In this document: piece after piece, positions 43,497 through 55,440 of the stretch | Numbering within the stretch: position 1 is the stretch's first letter | How the letters are laid out: every line of letters begins with the position of its first letter | NCBI RefSeq assembly: GCF_037975245.1 | Contig: NC_092574.1 | Coordinates: 27,884,713-27,948,712, forward strand | Length of the DNA: 64,000 bases | Source of the DNA: Apostichopus japonicus | Lineage: Eukaryota; Echinodermata; Holothuroidea; Aspidochirotida; Stichopodidae | Direction of reading: 5' to 3' | The notes under the pieces: generated by a model | Told to the model about the DNA's origin: nothing | Seen by the model: only the letters and a program-made list of their open reading frames with translations | Database searches by the model: none | Position numbers and translations under genes: made by a program

Positions 43497-44175
43497 GCAG
43501 ATGCACATGCATTTCCCCGAACTAAATTTCTAAGCCATGAGATATAAAACCTAAGGAGGTTTGGGAGCATCATTGGGTCTGGGAAGTGTTATTTCCGATG
43601 ATCTGGAAGGTATATTTTCCCAACATTTTCTTGTACGCTACGCGCGAAACGGTCGCGCTCCGCTTAGATAGTATCAGAGAACATACACGCGTACCCACCA
43701 CTATCCAAGACTGATCTGCGCCCACGCACCAATAAAATCACTGTGTCTGAATTTTCGAAATTTCCCTCACCAACATTCCTAAACATTCTTCCCACTTCTC
43801 GTGCAATTTTGGCCGGTCTGTTAGGGGTTGGAGGAGGTTTTTAATGTATTGGCTGTCCATAGATTAAGTTTTGTGCAACATTAATGAACGAATAATGGGC
43901 TTAAAACCTTGAAAAGTGGGGCTGACGGGTATTGTGGGCCGCGACGTAGAATCACCTACAAAAGCAATGATCCACAGGAGATGTGATGAGGCCGAACTGG
44001 AGGCCGAATGAGTGTGACTGGTGACAATCTTAAAAAAAATATATATATTGGGAATATACTCGGTTTACTCGGGCAAAAGTAAACATCTAATTGGTCATTT
44101 TCAAGCCCGCCCGAGATGTGCCATTTCCGGTGATCTGCGGGTGTCAAAACCAGAATTTTTCTTGTACGCATACGA
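43497..44175 (-). mobile_element. R-family remnant, copy E (reverse, truncated)
   Basis: Read in reverse it has CAGATCACCGGAAATGGCAC, TGACCAATTAGATGTTTAC, CTTTTGTAGGTGATTCTAC, then a diverged second module (GCGGAGCGCGACC) and AAACCTCCTTAGGTTTTA-like sequence shared with copy D near 50155. The R terminus is missing. Confidence 0.8.
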
Positions 44176-44199
44176 AGTGGTGTTATTGCAAAGTTCGGT

Positions 44200-47177
44200 T
44201 GGACCAAAATCAGACTTAATCATTCACAAATGCAGCCGGGGAAACAAAGCACTTTCAGCTTCTTTTTCGACAGTGGAGTTAACAATTAGTTGACACTCTT
44301 CGCAGTAAAAATATTATATAATATTGTAGCGTTGCCGCCAAATTGTAGAAAGTTGAAAGGAAATTTCCACCGTAAATTAAGAAAACTTTCACAGAAAATG
44401 GACTGTTCAAAGAAAAACATTGTAGCTCCAAAATAAGTCACGAAACACAGCTATTAAAGTCGGCTTCTATTTATAATGTAAGGAAATGACATAAAAGGTT
44501 AAATAAGAACAAGGTAAACAAGAAATGACTGAATAATTACTAACAGCTGATAAGTTACAACTAACAACTAAACAACTGAGCAAGTGACACAGACTAAATA
44601 TGATAACTGCAGAGAACTGCTAGACTAACAAACTAAATGTTAGAATGAAAGACAGGATTATTGTCGGCAATCAGTTAACTGCCAAGAAAATCGCCGTCTA
44701 GCCATGTCTTCTGGGGTCTTCTGTTAACTTCATACATACTCCCTCCGTTGGTGGTCAGAGACATGAGAATGTCAGTACAACCAAGTCTGTGCAAAATCAA
44801 AGTTGATAGCAATATTATGAGTAGTGAATGCCACACTGTAAGTCATATATCAAATAAATTATCATCTTGAAAGGCTTATGTTGAAGCTCCACTACAAATA
44901 TAATTAACATTCACCACATTAGTTGAGTAAGTTAGGGCATGTGCAACTGAACTATGCTTAGGCATTGAGTTGATTGGATATCTTTTATTGTGACATCTAC
45001 ATGTTTATGGGCTTACTGGCTCAACTTTTTCTTATTGGAGATTCCATGTCATGATTTTTGGCGTTTTATCATACAGTTTACTAAAAGAAACTGAAAATTT
45101 GTAACCATATGACCCAATACAACATTTGTGACATATTAATTAAATTAAATATCAGACATTTATCAAATTAGAGTAAGCTAGGATACAACAGAAATTTGAT
45201 GCCTTTTGGTGCTCTATTGTTGTATGTGTGCATGGTCTGTCTGTTTAATGCCAATCAAACATTAATTGTCCTGAATCATGATCCCTGTGAGGTGGGAAAT
45301 TCAAATAATAATAAATTCCCACTCGGGTTCTTTTAACACTGATGAAAAAAAAAGATGAAATGTAACAGTATGCTTATAAATAACGAAAATTTATTATTGT
45401 ACACTACAATTCACATAAGCTGCTTTGATACATTAAGTCTTTTACATTACATAATCTTAACGTTTACTGGCGCCCTTCTTTTACTCAACAGAAAAGGTTC
45501 CTTTTAACTAACGAAGTCGGGTTTTTTTTCCACGACAATTCCCTTATTAACTAATCTGTCGTTAGTCGATATCTCTTTTAAATAATGCTTTCTTGCGTAT
45601 AATCATATATGATGTTATCGCCCAATATACAGACGGAGGGAGGGCCTCAACGTTGGCTGCTATACGCACGGATCTTCCGTCTCGTGGCTCCTCTCTAAAT
45701 TAAACAGGCTCTGACTTAACGTTCCCAGTATATAACACAAAACGGAGCACTGAGTTTCGTCTCCCAGGAAATGGTATAATGAAAAGCTTTAGACAGCCTC
45801 TGAGTCACGGCATGGGGCAGGTGTCTCCATTTGGTCGGTGAAGGGTACTCCCAAACAGATATCAATACATAAGTATACCGTCTACCCAGACAATGTAGCC
45901 TCTCCCGTTAATATATACCCTAGGCCTGTCTCCACGACATATATATTATACTGTGATCGACGCCCTATTTGCTAACGCCTAAAACCGCCGTCTACTCTGC
46001 CTAGATGCTCATAGTGAAGTGAAGTTTCTAAACCTCGTGTTCCATTTCATTTGCTCATTCCACCTGGAAGCAATGCTTGCAATTAGGGGCATGTGTTTCA
46101 AATATTCATCCTTTGTAAGAGACCTTTTGTTTTTATTTAGCGCGCCTCGCTCCCTAACAATACGTTTTGACATTTACTCTTGAATACGCTTACAAACACC
46201 TTGCATATTATGCTAATTAGTCTATGACCAGTGGAAATAGTACGTGTCATTTTAACCGTCACAATCCCTTTGGGTAAAACACCCTCTGTATGACCCAAAT
46301 GCAAAAACAAATAATGCTAGTTGACCAATATTATAGTAAAATGTATTATTATACATCATTTTGAATCAAGAGACCTAAAAATTGCCCTATTTTGCCAAAG
46401 AGAAGGGGTCCTACCCCCAGGTTTCAGAAAATATCCCCCACCAATACACACACAAACACATTTAGCAATTTCCCTCAAGTAGGCTAACAGAGAATTGGTA
46501 CCAAAACTCAGTTGATATATTGTCTGTCTTATCTTGTCGAAGTTCCTGTCCATAGTTGGTCCTCCACTTTCACCAAATTTCTCTATTCCCAAATTCTCTT
46601 ATGATTCTTTTCTTGTGGAGTGAAGGGTGTATATGATCAAGTCAGATTTAAGCAGTTAAGTGGAAGGGCATATCCCAAAAATATTGTGAGCAATACTTAA
46701 AGGCAGCAGATTGTATTTGTTTCCCCGCCCTTTCGTTTTTCTATAATACTCGTAATTCCTTCTCAAAAGTCATGTTAAATTTTGATAGTTTTTTTGTTTT
46801 GTTTGGCAGATGATTGTTTGTTGTATTCATGTAAGACATAAGACCTGCTTTAATTAATGGCCTGAAACCCAGTAATCTGCTTGTTCCCATATTATATGGT
46901 GTTATAGCAGAGGTGGAAAAAAATATTGGGAACCCTTTGGCATATTAGATATCGTTACGAACATTCTTCTAATTTCTCAAGCCTTTTCAAATAGTTATAG
47001 ATATGCCAGGTAAATAATTGGTTAATCAAAGAAGTTATTTGGGGGAGGCTTGGCTACTCAATTATATTATTGAAGCTGCCCCCCCCCCCCCGCCTCCCCT
47101 GCTTCAGCTGTTTTTGTGTTACGAATGCATACTTTCCTTGTGCAATTGTTTTCATTTCATTTTTGGCGTTTCCTTAA

Positions 47178-47180
<3 letters not shown>
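44200..47180. other. ~3 kb without recognised genes
   Basis: AT-rich unique DNA. A small hairpin GTGGGAAATT/AATTCCCAC lies near 45291-45324. No exon with family motifs was seen on either strand. Intron sequence of an unseen gene is possible. Confidence 0.5.

Positions 47181-47268
<88 letters not shown>
47181..47268. repeat. (TA)n microsatellite
   Basis: About 44 TA units. Confidence 0.98.
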
Positions 47269-47269
<1 letters not shown>

Positions 47270-47273
<4 letters not shown>

Positions 47274-49250
47274 CCTATGGGTTAGATTGCTGGTAGCTCA
47301 CATTGTACTATTGCAACCAATAATTAAGTACTCATATTGTTTCTTTTTAAACCTACAATTGGTAACATGCCAGTTTAAAGATTATTTGGTTAAAATCAAG
47401 GAATATTTACAAAATCTGGAAGTTTAATTTGATTTACATCATGGGTGAAAAGGCATTTTGTTCCTCTTCAAATCACAGTATTTGTAATTATTTGTTAATT
47501 TCCAATGAGGTACCTATGGTGAATGCCAGTTTAATTAGTTACTTACTCTGTGAACATTTTGTTAAACGTTTCCATTTCTGTTGAGATATTGAAAAATAAT
47601 CTTTCAGATTATCTGCAATTTGCCAAGGAAATAAAAAACTGCATTGCTGATTTGATCCTTAGACTTTAATACCTTTTTGATTTTTTTAATCTTAACATAA
47701 AATCCGCAAGACATAATGAAATGTAACAGTTATTTTGAGTTATTTTGAACATTTATTTTAATATGTAATAATTTTCACATTTTGAACCCAAATTTGGCAA
47801 ATCAAGCTTGATCGGGGCTTCATAATGGCGGTTTATTTGTCGAAAGTCCTTTAACTGGTAAGCTTTACCTTAGCAATTTGTTTTCAAATCACACTTTACT
47901 TAGAATACTTGCAGAAGAGGTCGATCGATAAGATGGACACAACAGAATTATGCAAGTGACGTGATGGTGAACAATGACAGAGACATACTGTATCATAGGA
48001 ACTAATCAAAATGACAATACAGACTTTTAAGAATAACCATTTGTATTTTAAAACCTTTAAAGTGCATTGTGCCCAATAACTGAAGGGCCTTAAAACTGAG
48101 TGAGGCCAGATTCGCCATGTTTGTTGAAATGCAATGTTTGGTGGGGTTCTAGCTGTAACTATTTCCTCTTTTGTGGATGGTTTTTCCTAAATTAAACTTA
48201 CCCGTTCTTGTTATTATAGTTTTCCATTACTGTTTGTCATATTGATGACACAAGTGTGGTAATTGCCAGTCCAAACAACCATGTTGAACAAGCAAACTTA
48301 TTCTACCAACATGAACTGTGGCTGGTCCTGTTGAAAGCATGTTGTTATTTTCTACATTTTTCATGCAAAGGAATCTGCTTTACAAGTGTAAAAAATTTTC
48401 ATATTTAACATTTGTTCCTGGTTCTACATGTATGTGTTTCATGCTTTTACAGTATATGTTACACAAATACAAAAGTGGCCCATGTGACAATAATGGGCAC
48501 ATCTTTGCTTTCAGACAATTTGGTAAGTTTGTCCATGTTTTATAACACAATTTCTTGAATACTTTTTTTAAACAAAATTCTGGTCTATGATCAGATTGCG
48601 TAAATTGAATTTGCTGGATGGGGGCACCTTGTGGGGGGTCTGACAACCCCTTCCCGACCAGCAATTTTGTCAGATTTTCTATTATTTTAATGTACAGACA
48701 TACTACTTCCTTTCGACAAAGTTTGGTCCATGGGCTAGATGGGGTGAAATTAACCCGTCCGGGTGGTATTTTTCAGGGGGTCTGGGGTCCAAACCCGACC
48801 ACTGGGGTTGAGTTGACAATTTTTTGTGAATGACCTACATGGTCTAAGTAACTTTAAGGTGTCAAACCTTCTGGGCTAAATGGTGTGAAATTATATGGGA
48901 CAGGCTCCCAGACTATATGCTTTATACCTATGTGGAAATAGTTATACTGAAACACAGCAGTGCTGGCCACTCTGCCATGCACTATCAGTTTTTTGCATGG
49001 TACAAATAACAAATATGATGCCATTCATTATTGGCACTAACTACAGCAAGTCATTAATTGTTTTAGATATGTTTACCTCATCGTCACATCATTAATGAAA
49101 TTAGAAGTTGATGCTGCAGTATTGTCAGGCACTGCCTTAGTTTCAGGCCACTTTGAATACAAGTCAGACAGTGTTATTATGTATAGTCGCTTGGCAGCTT
49201 TCACTGGCAGAGGACCATTAAGATCTATGGCGGGCCAACAGTCTCAAATC
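47270..49250. other. ~2 kb without recognised genes
   Basis: Open frames such as 48318-48545 (+) lack domains. No repeats obvious by eye. Confidence 0.5.
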
Positions 49251-49251
49251 G

Positions 49252-49590
49252 TGGGAATCGACATATACCGATTTAAATCGACATATACCAGTTTCCTTCG
49301 ACTTGTACCAGTTTCTAGCCGCTTAAATTGACTTCTACCAATTTTAATCGACATATACCAATTTAAATCGATGATAAGTAAAATAAATCGGTATATGTCG
49401 ATTTAAATCGACATATACCAGTTGAAATCGCTGATATGTCTAATTAAATTGGTATGTGTCAATTTAAATCGACATATACCAATTTAATTCTACTTATACC
49501 AGTTGAAATCGACTAATACCGATTTAAATCGACATATACCAATTTAAATCGATTATATGTAAAATAAATCGGCATATGTCAATTTAAATC
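49252..49590. repeat. Short-word array ATCGACATATACC / AATTTAAATCG in both orientations
   Basis: Words ATCGACATATACCAATTTAA and the reverse GGTATATGTCGATTTAAAT alternate through about 340 bp, with spacers such as GATAAGTAAAATAAATCGG. Mixed direct and inverted order allows several hairpins. It ends where R copy D begins. Confidence 0.9.
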
Positions 49591-51105
49591 GTCTCGGGCT
49601 TGAAAAATGACCAACTAGATGTTCACTATTGCCTGAGTAAGCAAGTTTTTTCCCAATATTTTTTTTCTCCATCCGTAACCTTTTTGAAGATTGTCACCAG
49701 TCACACATCTTATTCGACCTTATCGCATATCCTGTGGATCATTGCTTTTGTAGGCGGTTCTACGCCGCGGGCCACAATACCCGCCAGCGCCACTTTGCAA
49801 GGTTTTAAGCCCATTATTCGTTAAGAATTTGAAAATTCACACTTCTCGTGAAATCAATTCACTTAAAAACATACCCATAATGTTGCACAAAATTCCATCT
49901 ATGGACAGCCAGTACAGAAAAACCTCCATGTTTAGGAATGTTTGTCAGGGAAATATTGAAAATTCAGACACAGTTAACATATTGGTGCGTGGGCGCAGAT
50001 CAGTCTTGTATAATGCGGTGGGGACGCGTATCTGTTCTCTGATATATCTAAGCGGAGCGCGACCATGGGTTCGCGCGTAGCGTACAAGAAATTTTTGGCA
50101 AATACTCCTCCCAGATCGCCGGAAACAACATTTCCCAGACCCAATGATGCTCCCATACCTCTTTAAGTTTTAGATCTCGTGGCTTAGAAATTTAGTTCGG
50201 GGAAATGCATGGGCGTCTGCAGAAAAAATTCCAGTAGAATTTTGTATACGATGGGTCTGGATTTGTAACTCATCGGGAAACGATTAGATGGGTGGGCGTA
50301 GGGTTGTGGGGCGCGCGTTTTCATGCAGATAGGAACAATCTCAAGAAGTGATGGGTGCGTCCGCCCCCCCCCCCCCGCCGGCAATGATACGCCTTTGGAT
50401 CCACTGCAAGATATTCACAGGAAATGTGCTCAATTCTCAAATCGCATGCGAAATTTATTTTTAGATTCATTGTATGAGTTACGGTACTAGGGGTGGGTAA
50501 CAATTAGCATTCAGTTCGCGTTGTAGTTAACTCTGCATGACAGTGTTGCATCGAAAGACATATGTTTAGTGCAGTTCGCAAATAGATCCTGGGCTAATAC
50601 CGAAGGCATGTTTCCCGACGACTCGGTCGAGTTCAAGACCAGCCACAGTTGGTTTCATAGCACAAATTTACAATTGTTTAAGGCGTCCATACACACACAC
50701 GCGTCATGATATACTATATATAGTATATTTATATATATATACATTAGTGAGAGAGGAAAAAATGGAAACGTCAAAAATGGAGATGTCGGTGTAAGGGGTA
50801 AGCTGCGGCGCACGCCCCTTCCGAAATCCTCGATCCGTCACTGGCTACCCTGTGTATATAATATAGGGATCAGAGCTGTAATTATGACTGTTTCTCTTTC
50901 TCTTCCCGGTGTCTTGGCGTTTAACTTCTACCCCCTCCTTTTCTCCTATTTCTCTCCTTTTTCTTTTTCTTTTCCTTTTTCCTTCCTTCTTCTCCTTCGT
51001 CCTCTTTCCCCCTCTTTTTTCCCTTTTTTCTTCTTTCTCTTTTTTTCTCCTCTTTTTCTTACCCGGGGGGCGCGCGTCTCCATAACCCCCTTGGATACGC
51101 GCCTG
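49590..51105 (+). mobile_element. R-family element, copy D (5'-truncated)
   Basis: Begins inside the element at CTCGGGCTTGAAAAATGACC and runs through the ACGCCGCGG and CTAAGCGGAGCGCGACCATG module (50048) to GACGACTCGGTCGAGTTC (50617), the pyrimidine tract (50930-51062) and the right TIR TTGGATACGCGCCTG (51091-51105). The Y MITE is absent and a different segment (50155-50500) is present. Confidence 0.85.
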
Positions 51106-51500
51106 ATCAGGCCTAGAGGCCTGGTTATATTTCAAAGTGTGTGAAGACTAGCGCAAAAAGAAACGTCTACTGCCGGTAATCTGACCTAGTTTTGAATTAG
51201 GTGTAACCGAAGTGTTAGACACCACCATCGATCCTAGAAAATACACACACTGCTTGCTTACATCGGTAATGAGACACTAGTGTACAGTTAGTAAATACAG
51301 CTGCGGTCAACACCCACAGCACAGTGTACAAGCAATATAGCGATGGACATCTCCGGTCCAGCTACTTATAACAAGGTATCACGTATCATTACTGTACTGT
51401 CTGCATTTGAAGCGACACGAACATAACGTCACTTGCAAGCAACGTAAAGTTCACTTTTTCAGATGGCTGCCCGCATTTTGGGGCGAGTCTTCAACGCCAT
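51106..51500. repeat. Segment partly shared with 22922-23095
   Basis: 51325-51497 matches the DNA next to the R/Y nest at 22.9 kb. 51106-51324 is unique. Sequence changes to TTAGGG-like repeats shortly after 51500. Confidence 0.75.
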
Positions 51501-51514
51501 TTAACAACCACAGG

Positions 51515-52934
51515 CATAGGGTTAGGGTTATGGTTTGGGGTTGAGACTTTGGGTTTGTGGTTTGGGTTAGGATTAGGAATTAGGAATTAGGGATTAGGAA
51601 TTGGGAATTAGGAATTGGGAATTAGGAATGAGGGATGAGGAATGAGAGATTAGGAATGAGGAATGAGGAATGAAGGATTAGGGATTAGGAATTAGGAATT
51701 AGGGATTAGGAATTGGGAATTAGGAATTGGGAATTAGGAATGAGGGATGAGGAATGAGAGATTAGGAATGAGGAATGAGGAATGAGGGATTAGGGATTAG
51801 GGTTTAGGAATGAGGGATTAGGGATTAGGAATGAGGGTTAGGCTTAGCGATTTCGGGTTAGGGTTAGGGTTAGTGATTAGGGATTAGTGATTAGGGATTA
51901 GGGGGTTAGGGATTAGGGGGTTAGGGATTAGGGGGTTAGGGTTAGGGTTAGGGGGTTAGGGTTAGGGGGTTAGGGTTAGGGGGTTAGGGGGTTAGGGGGT
52001 TAGGGGGTTAGGGTGTTAGGGGGTTAGGGATTAGGGGGTTAGGGTTAGGGTTAGGGGGTTAGGGTTAGGGGGTTAGGGTTAGGGGGTTAGGGTTAGGGTT
52101 AGGGTTAGGGTGTTAGGGGGTTAGGGGGTTAGGGGGTTAGGGTTAGGGTTAGGGGGTTAGGGGGTTAGGGGGTTAGGGGGTTAGGGGGTTAGGGGGTTAG
52201 GGGGTTAGGGGGTTAGGGGGTTAGGGGGTTAGGGGGTTAGGGGGTTAGGGGGTTAGGGGGTTAGGGGGTTAGGGGGTTAGGGGGTTAGGGTTAGGGTTAG
52301 GGTTAGGGTTAGGGGGTTAGGGTTAGGGTTAGGGTTAGGGTTAGGGTTAGGGTTAGGGTTAGGGTTAGGGTTAGGGTTAGGGTTAGGGTTAGGGTTAGGG
52401 TTAGGGTTAGGGTTAGGGGTTAGGGGTTAGGGTTAGGGTTAGGGTTAGGGTTAGGGTTAGGGTTAGGGTTAGGGTTAGGGTTAGGGTTAGGGTTAGGGTT
52501 AGGGTTAGGGTTAGGGTTAGGGTTAGGGTTAGGGTTAGGGTTAGGGTTAGGGTTAGGGTTAGGGTTAGGGTTAGGGTTAGGGTTAGGGTTAGGGTTAGGG
52601 TTAGGGTTAGGGTTAGGGTTAGGGTTAGGGTTAGGGTTAGGGTTAGGGTTAGGGTTAGGGTTAGGGTTAGGGTTAGGGTTAGGGTTAGGGTTAGGGTTAG
52701 GGTTAGGGTTAGGGTTAGGGTTAGGGTTAGGGTTAGGGTTAGGGTTAGGGTTAGGGTTAGGGTTAGGGTTAGGGTTAGGGTTAGGGTTAGGGTTAGGGTT
52801 AGGGTTAGGGTTAGGGTTAGGGTTAGGGTTAGGGTTAGGGTTAGGGTTAGGGTTAGGGTTAGGGTTAGGGGTTAGGGTTAGGGTTAGGGGTTAGGGTTAG
52901 GGTTAGGGTTAGGGTTAGGGTTAGGGTTAGGGTT
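51515..52934 (+). repeat. Interstitial telomeric repeat tract (TTAGGG)n
   Basis: Three zones. 51515-51850 has degenerate words (ATTAGGAATGAGGG, GGAATTGGGAATTAGGAAT). 51850-52310 mixes TTAGGG with TTAGGGGG and GATTAGGG. 52311-52934 is nearly pure TTAGGG, over 100 units with a few extra Gs. The strand and direction place the pure end to the right. It is then joined abruptly to non-telomeric DNA at 52935. Confidence 0.97.
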
Positions 52935-52935
52935 C

Positions 52936-53220
52936 AGACCAATGCCCAGTCGGGACGTCAGAATGCCCAGTCGGGACGTCAGAATGCCCACTCGGGACGT
53001 GAAAATGCCCAGTCGGGACGTGAAAATGCCCAGTCGGGACGTGAAAAAATTTCTAAGTACAAAATGCCCTATCGGGACGTGAAAATGCCCTATCGGGACG
53101 TGAGAATGCCCTATCGGGACGTGAGAATGCCCTGTCGGGACGTGAAAGTGCCCAATCGGGACGTGAAAGTGCCCAATCGGGACGTGAAGAAAATGGACAG
53201 TCGGGACGTGACAAAATATT
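52936..53220. repeat. 21-bp minisatellite (AATGCCCAGTCGGGACGTGA)
   Basis: About 13 units of AATGCCC(A/T)(G/A)TCGGGACGT plus 2-3 bases, some interrupted. The length is a multiple of three, so a short repeated open frame (MPYRDV units) appears; not considered a gene. Confidence 0.93.
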
Positions 53221-53515
53221 ATAAAAAAAATACTTCCCCGGGGGTGGGGGTGTCGTAATTCATACTTTTAGATACCCCTGCACCCCTTCGACAAATTGGC
53301 GTCATTTTGGTAAAAATTTGAGGGGGGTGAATTTTTGGGGTGGGGGACCCCACCCCCAGTGCAAAACTTGGGGGGGCATCTTCAAACTTTTTTTACCCTT
53401 CCGTTACATCCTATTGATGACGTCATAAAAATTTCAGCTCATTTGCATATTCGGTTAATTAATTAAAATTCATTAACCGATCTGCCTAACACTAAATTAC
53501 TCTATATACGGGAAA
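53221..53515. other. Junction sequence before the satellite
   Basis: G/C-run-rich unique sequence (GGGGTGGGGGTGTCG, GGGACCCCACCCCC) with no repeat of its own. Confidence 0.5.
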
Positions 53516-54495
53516 ATACCTACTTTTATACTTTGGAGCGTTACCATGGTTACTGGGTCAGTCCGATTTCCCCCATCTTTTCAGGGTACCACCGCTAGGG
53601 TGTCACCTGTCCGAAATAGGATGAAACTTGTAGGTGCGTCTCTTTCCCGGGGTGGTAGGGGGGTAATTTTGAAAAAAAGTCTAAAACGGTCATAATAATT
53701 AGTATTACTACGTACGGGAAAATCCCGACCCTTCTACTTTGGAGCGTTACCATGGTTACTGTGGTGGTCCGATTACGGCCATCCTTTCAGGGTACCACCG
53801 CTAGGGTGTCCCCTTTCCAAAATAGGATTAAACTTGTAGGTGCTTCTCATTCCTGGGTGATAGGGGGTCATTTTGAAACAAAATCTGAAAAGGCATAATA
53901 ATTTGCTATATACGTTTTTGAAAATCCCGACCCTTCTACTTTGGAGCGTTACCATGGTTACTGTGGTGGTCCGACTACGGCCATCCTTTCAGGGTACCAC
54001 CGCTAGGGTGTCCCCTTTCCAAAATAGGATTAAACCTGTAGGTGCTTCTCATTCCTGGGTGATAGGGGGTCATTTTGAAACAAAATCTGAAAAGGCATAA
54101 TAATTTGCTATATACGTTTTTGAAAATCCCGACCCTTCTACTTTGGAGCGTTACCATGGTTACTGTGGTGGTCCGACTACGGCCATCTTTTCGGGGTACC
54201 ACCGCTAGGGTGTCCCCTTGCCGAAATAGGATGAAACTTGTAGGTGCGCGTCTCTTCTCCGGGGTGGTGGGGGGTAATTTTGGAAAAAAATCCGAAGAGG
54301 TCATAATAATTAGTGTTACTTAGTGTTACTATGTACGGGAAAATCCCGTCCCTTCTACTCTTGAGCGTTACCATGGTTACTGGGGTGGTCCGATTACGGC
54401 CCTCTTTTGAGGGTACCACCGCTAGGGTGTCCCCTTTCCAAAATAGAATGAAACTCCCAGGTGTGTCACTTCTCCGGGGTGGTACGGGGGTCATT
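53516..54495. repeat. ~205-bp satellite monomers, five diverged copies
   Basis: GAGCGTTACCATGGTTACTG recurs at 53538, 53744, 53946, 54148 and 54364 (spacing 202-216 bp). Each monomer also has GGGTACCACCGCTAGGGTGT, TAGGTG...TCTC and CGGGGTGGTAGGGGGGT(C/A). The third and fourth are nearly identical. Confidence 0.93.
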
Positions 54496-55440
54496 TTGAG
54501 AAAAAGTACAAACAGTCAGCAAAAAACTCTCCGTAGCGTGCGCCATGGAACGCCCGGAAGGCATTAAATTCCCCCACCACTCCCCATGTCTCCAAACCGC
54601 CAAAATAATCTCAGATTCATCATCAGCACCCCAAGAAGCACCAGAACAGGTGTATTTCGTTCGTTTATGGAGACACCCACTTGGGGTCGTGCCCCCCTCC
54701 CAATGGTTTTTGGCCCCCCACGCCCCCACACAACGCCTAATTCCAAAATTAACTTCAGATTCGTGATCAGCGTGTCGAGAACAACCAGAAAAGATACACA
54801 CTGCCCGTCTTTGCGACAAAAATTATTTTCACCCAAAAAAACCATAAGGGGTACCCCTTACGGTTTTTACCGAAATTGCCCAAAAATGGATTTGGTCAAA
54901 ATGACGTCACAGGGGGTAATCGATGCCCAGGAGTCCAAATCTGCAACTCCCAGGTCCATACCTGCTTCCGTTCGGGAGATATAGGGTCCCAGAGGACCCG
55001 ATAGAAATACGTGTTCTTCATACGTGCAAAAGTTGGAAAACCCCCTCTTGTCAACCCCCCCTCCTGTCCTCTCTGAAGTACCCATCGAAATGAAATTTTG
55101 ACGTGTAGTAGAAGACACCCTCGTCTTTGTCATACGTCAATTTCGTGTAATTATCTGACCGGAAAAGGCTCTTTGTCTGTATGATTTCTACTTGCGCCAA
55201 AAATAGGTGTTTTTGTCTTGAAAAGTTAAAAAAAGTACCTCTTTTCGGTACCCCTTTCTTTCCACCGAGGGTATGTGACGGAGCTGAATTTTGGCTATGT
55301 GGGAGACAAGAGTCGTAGCTACGTGTAGACAACTCATACGGTAGCATTAATTTTCGGGAAGGGGGTATAGTCTATACGTTTTTGAGGTTCTCCCCCAAAG
55401 TAGGTGTTTTTCACCGGTAGTAGTTATAAACGTTTTTTCG
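54496..55440. repeat. First, diverged unit of the satellite's long segment
   Basis: Corresponds to the ~900-bp long segment of the 1,510-bp repeat but carries more differences and small indels than the later units (for example CTCCGTAGCGTGCGCC against CTCGGTAGCGTGCGCC). Open frames here and in later units show no domain. Confidence 0.9.

Noticed and set aside
53064-53258. MPYRDV heptapeptide repeat frame
   Set aside because: By-product of a 21-bp minisatellite; short and without flanking coding sequence.
54955-54985. CENP-B-box-like word (GCTTCCGTTCGGGAGAT) in the satellite
   Set aside because: Does not keep the spacing of the known box core; resemblance is superficial.
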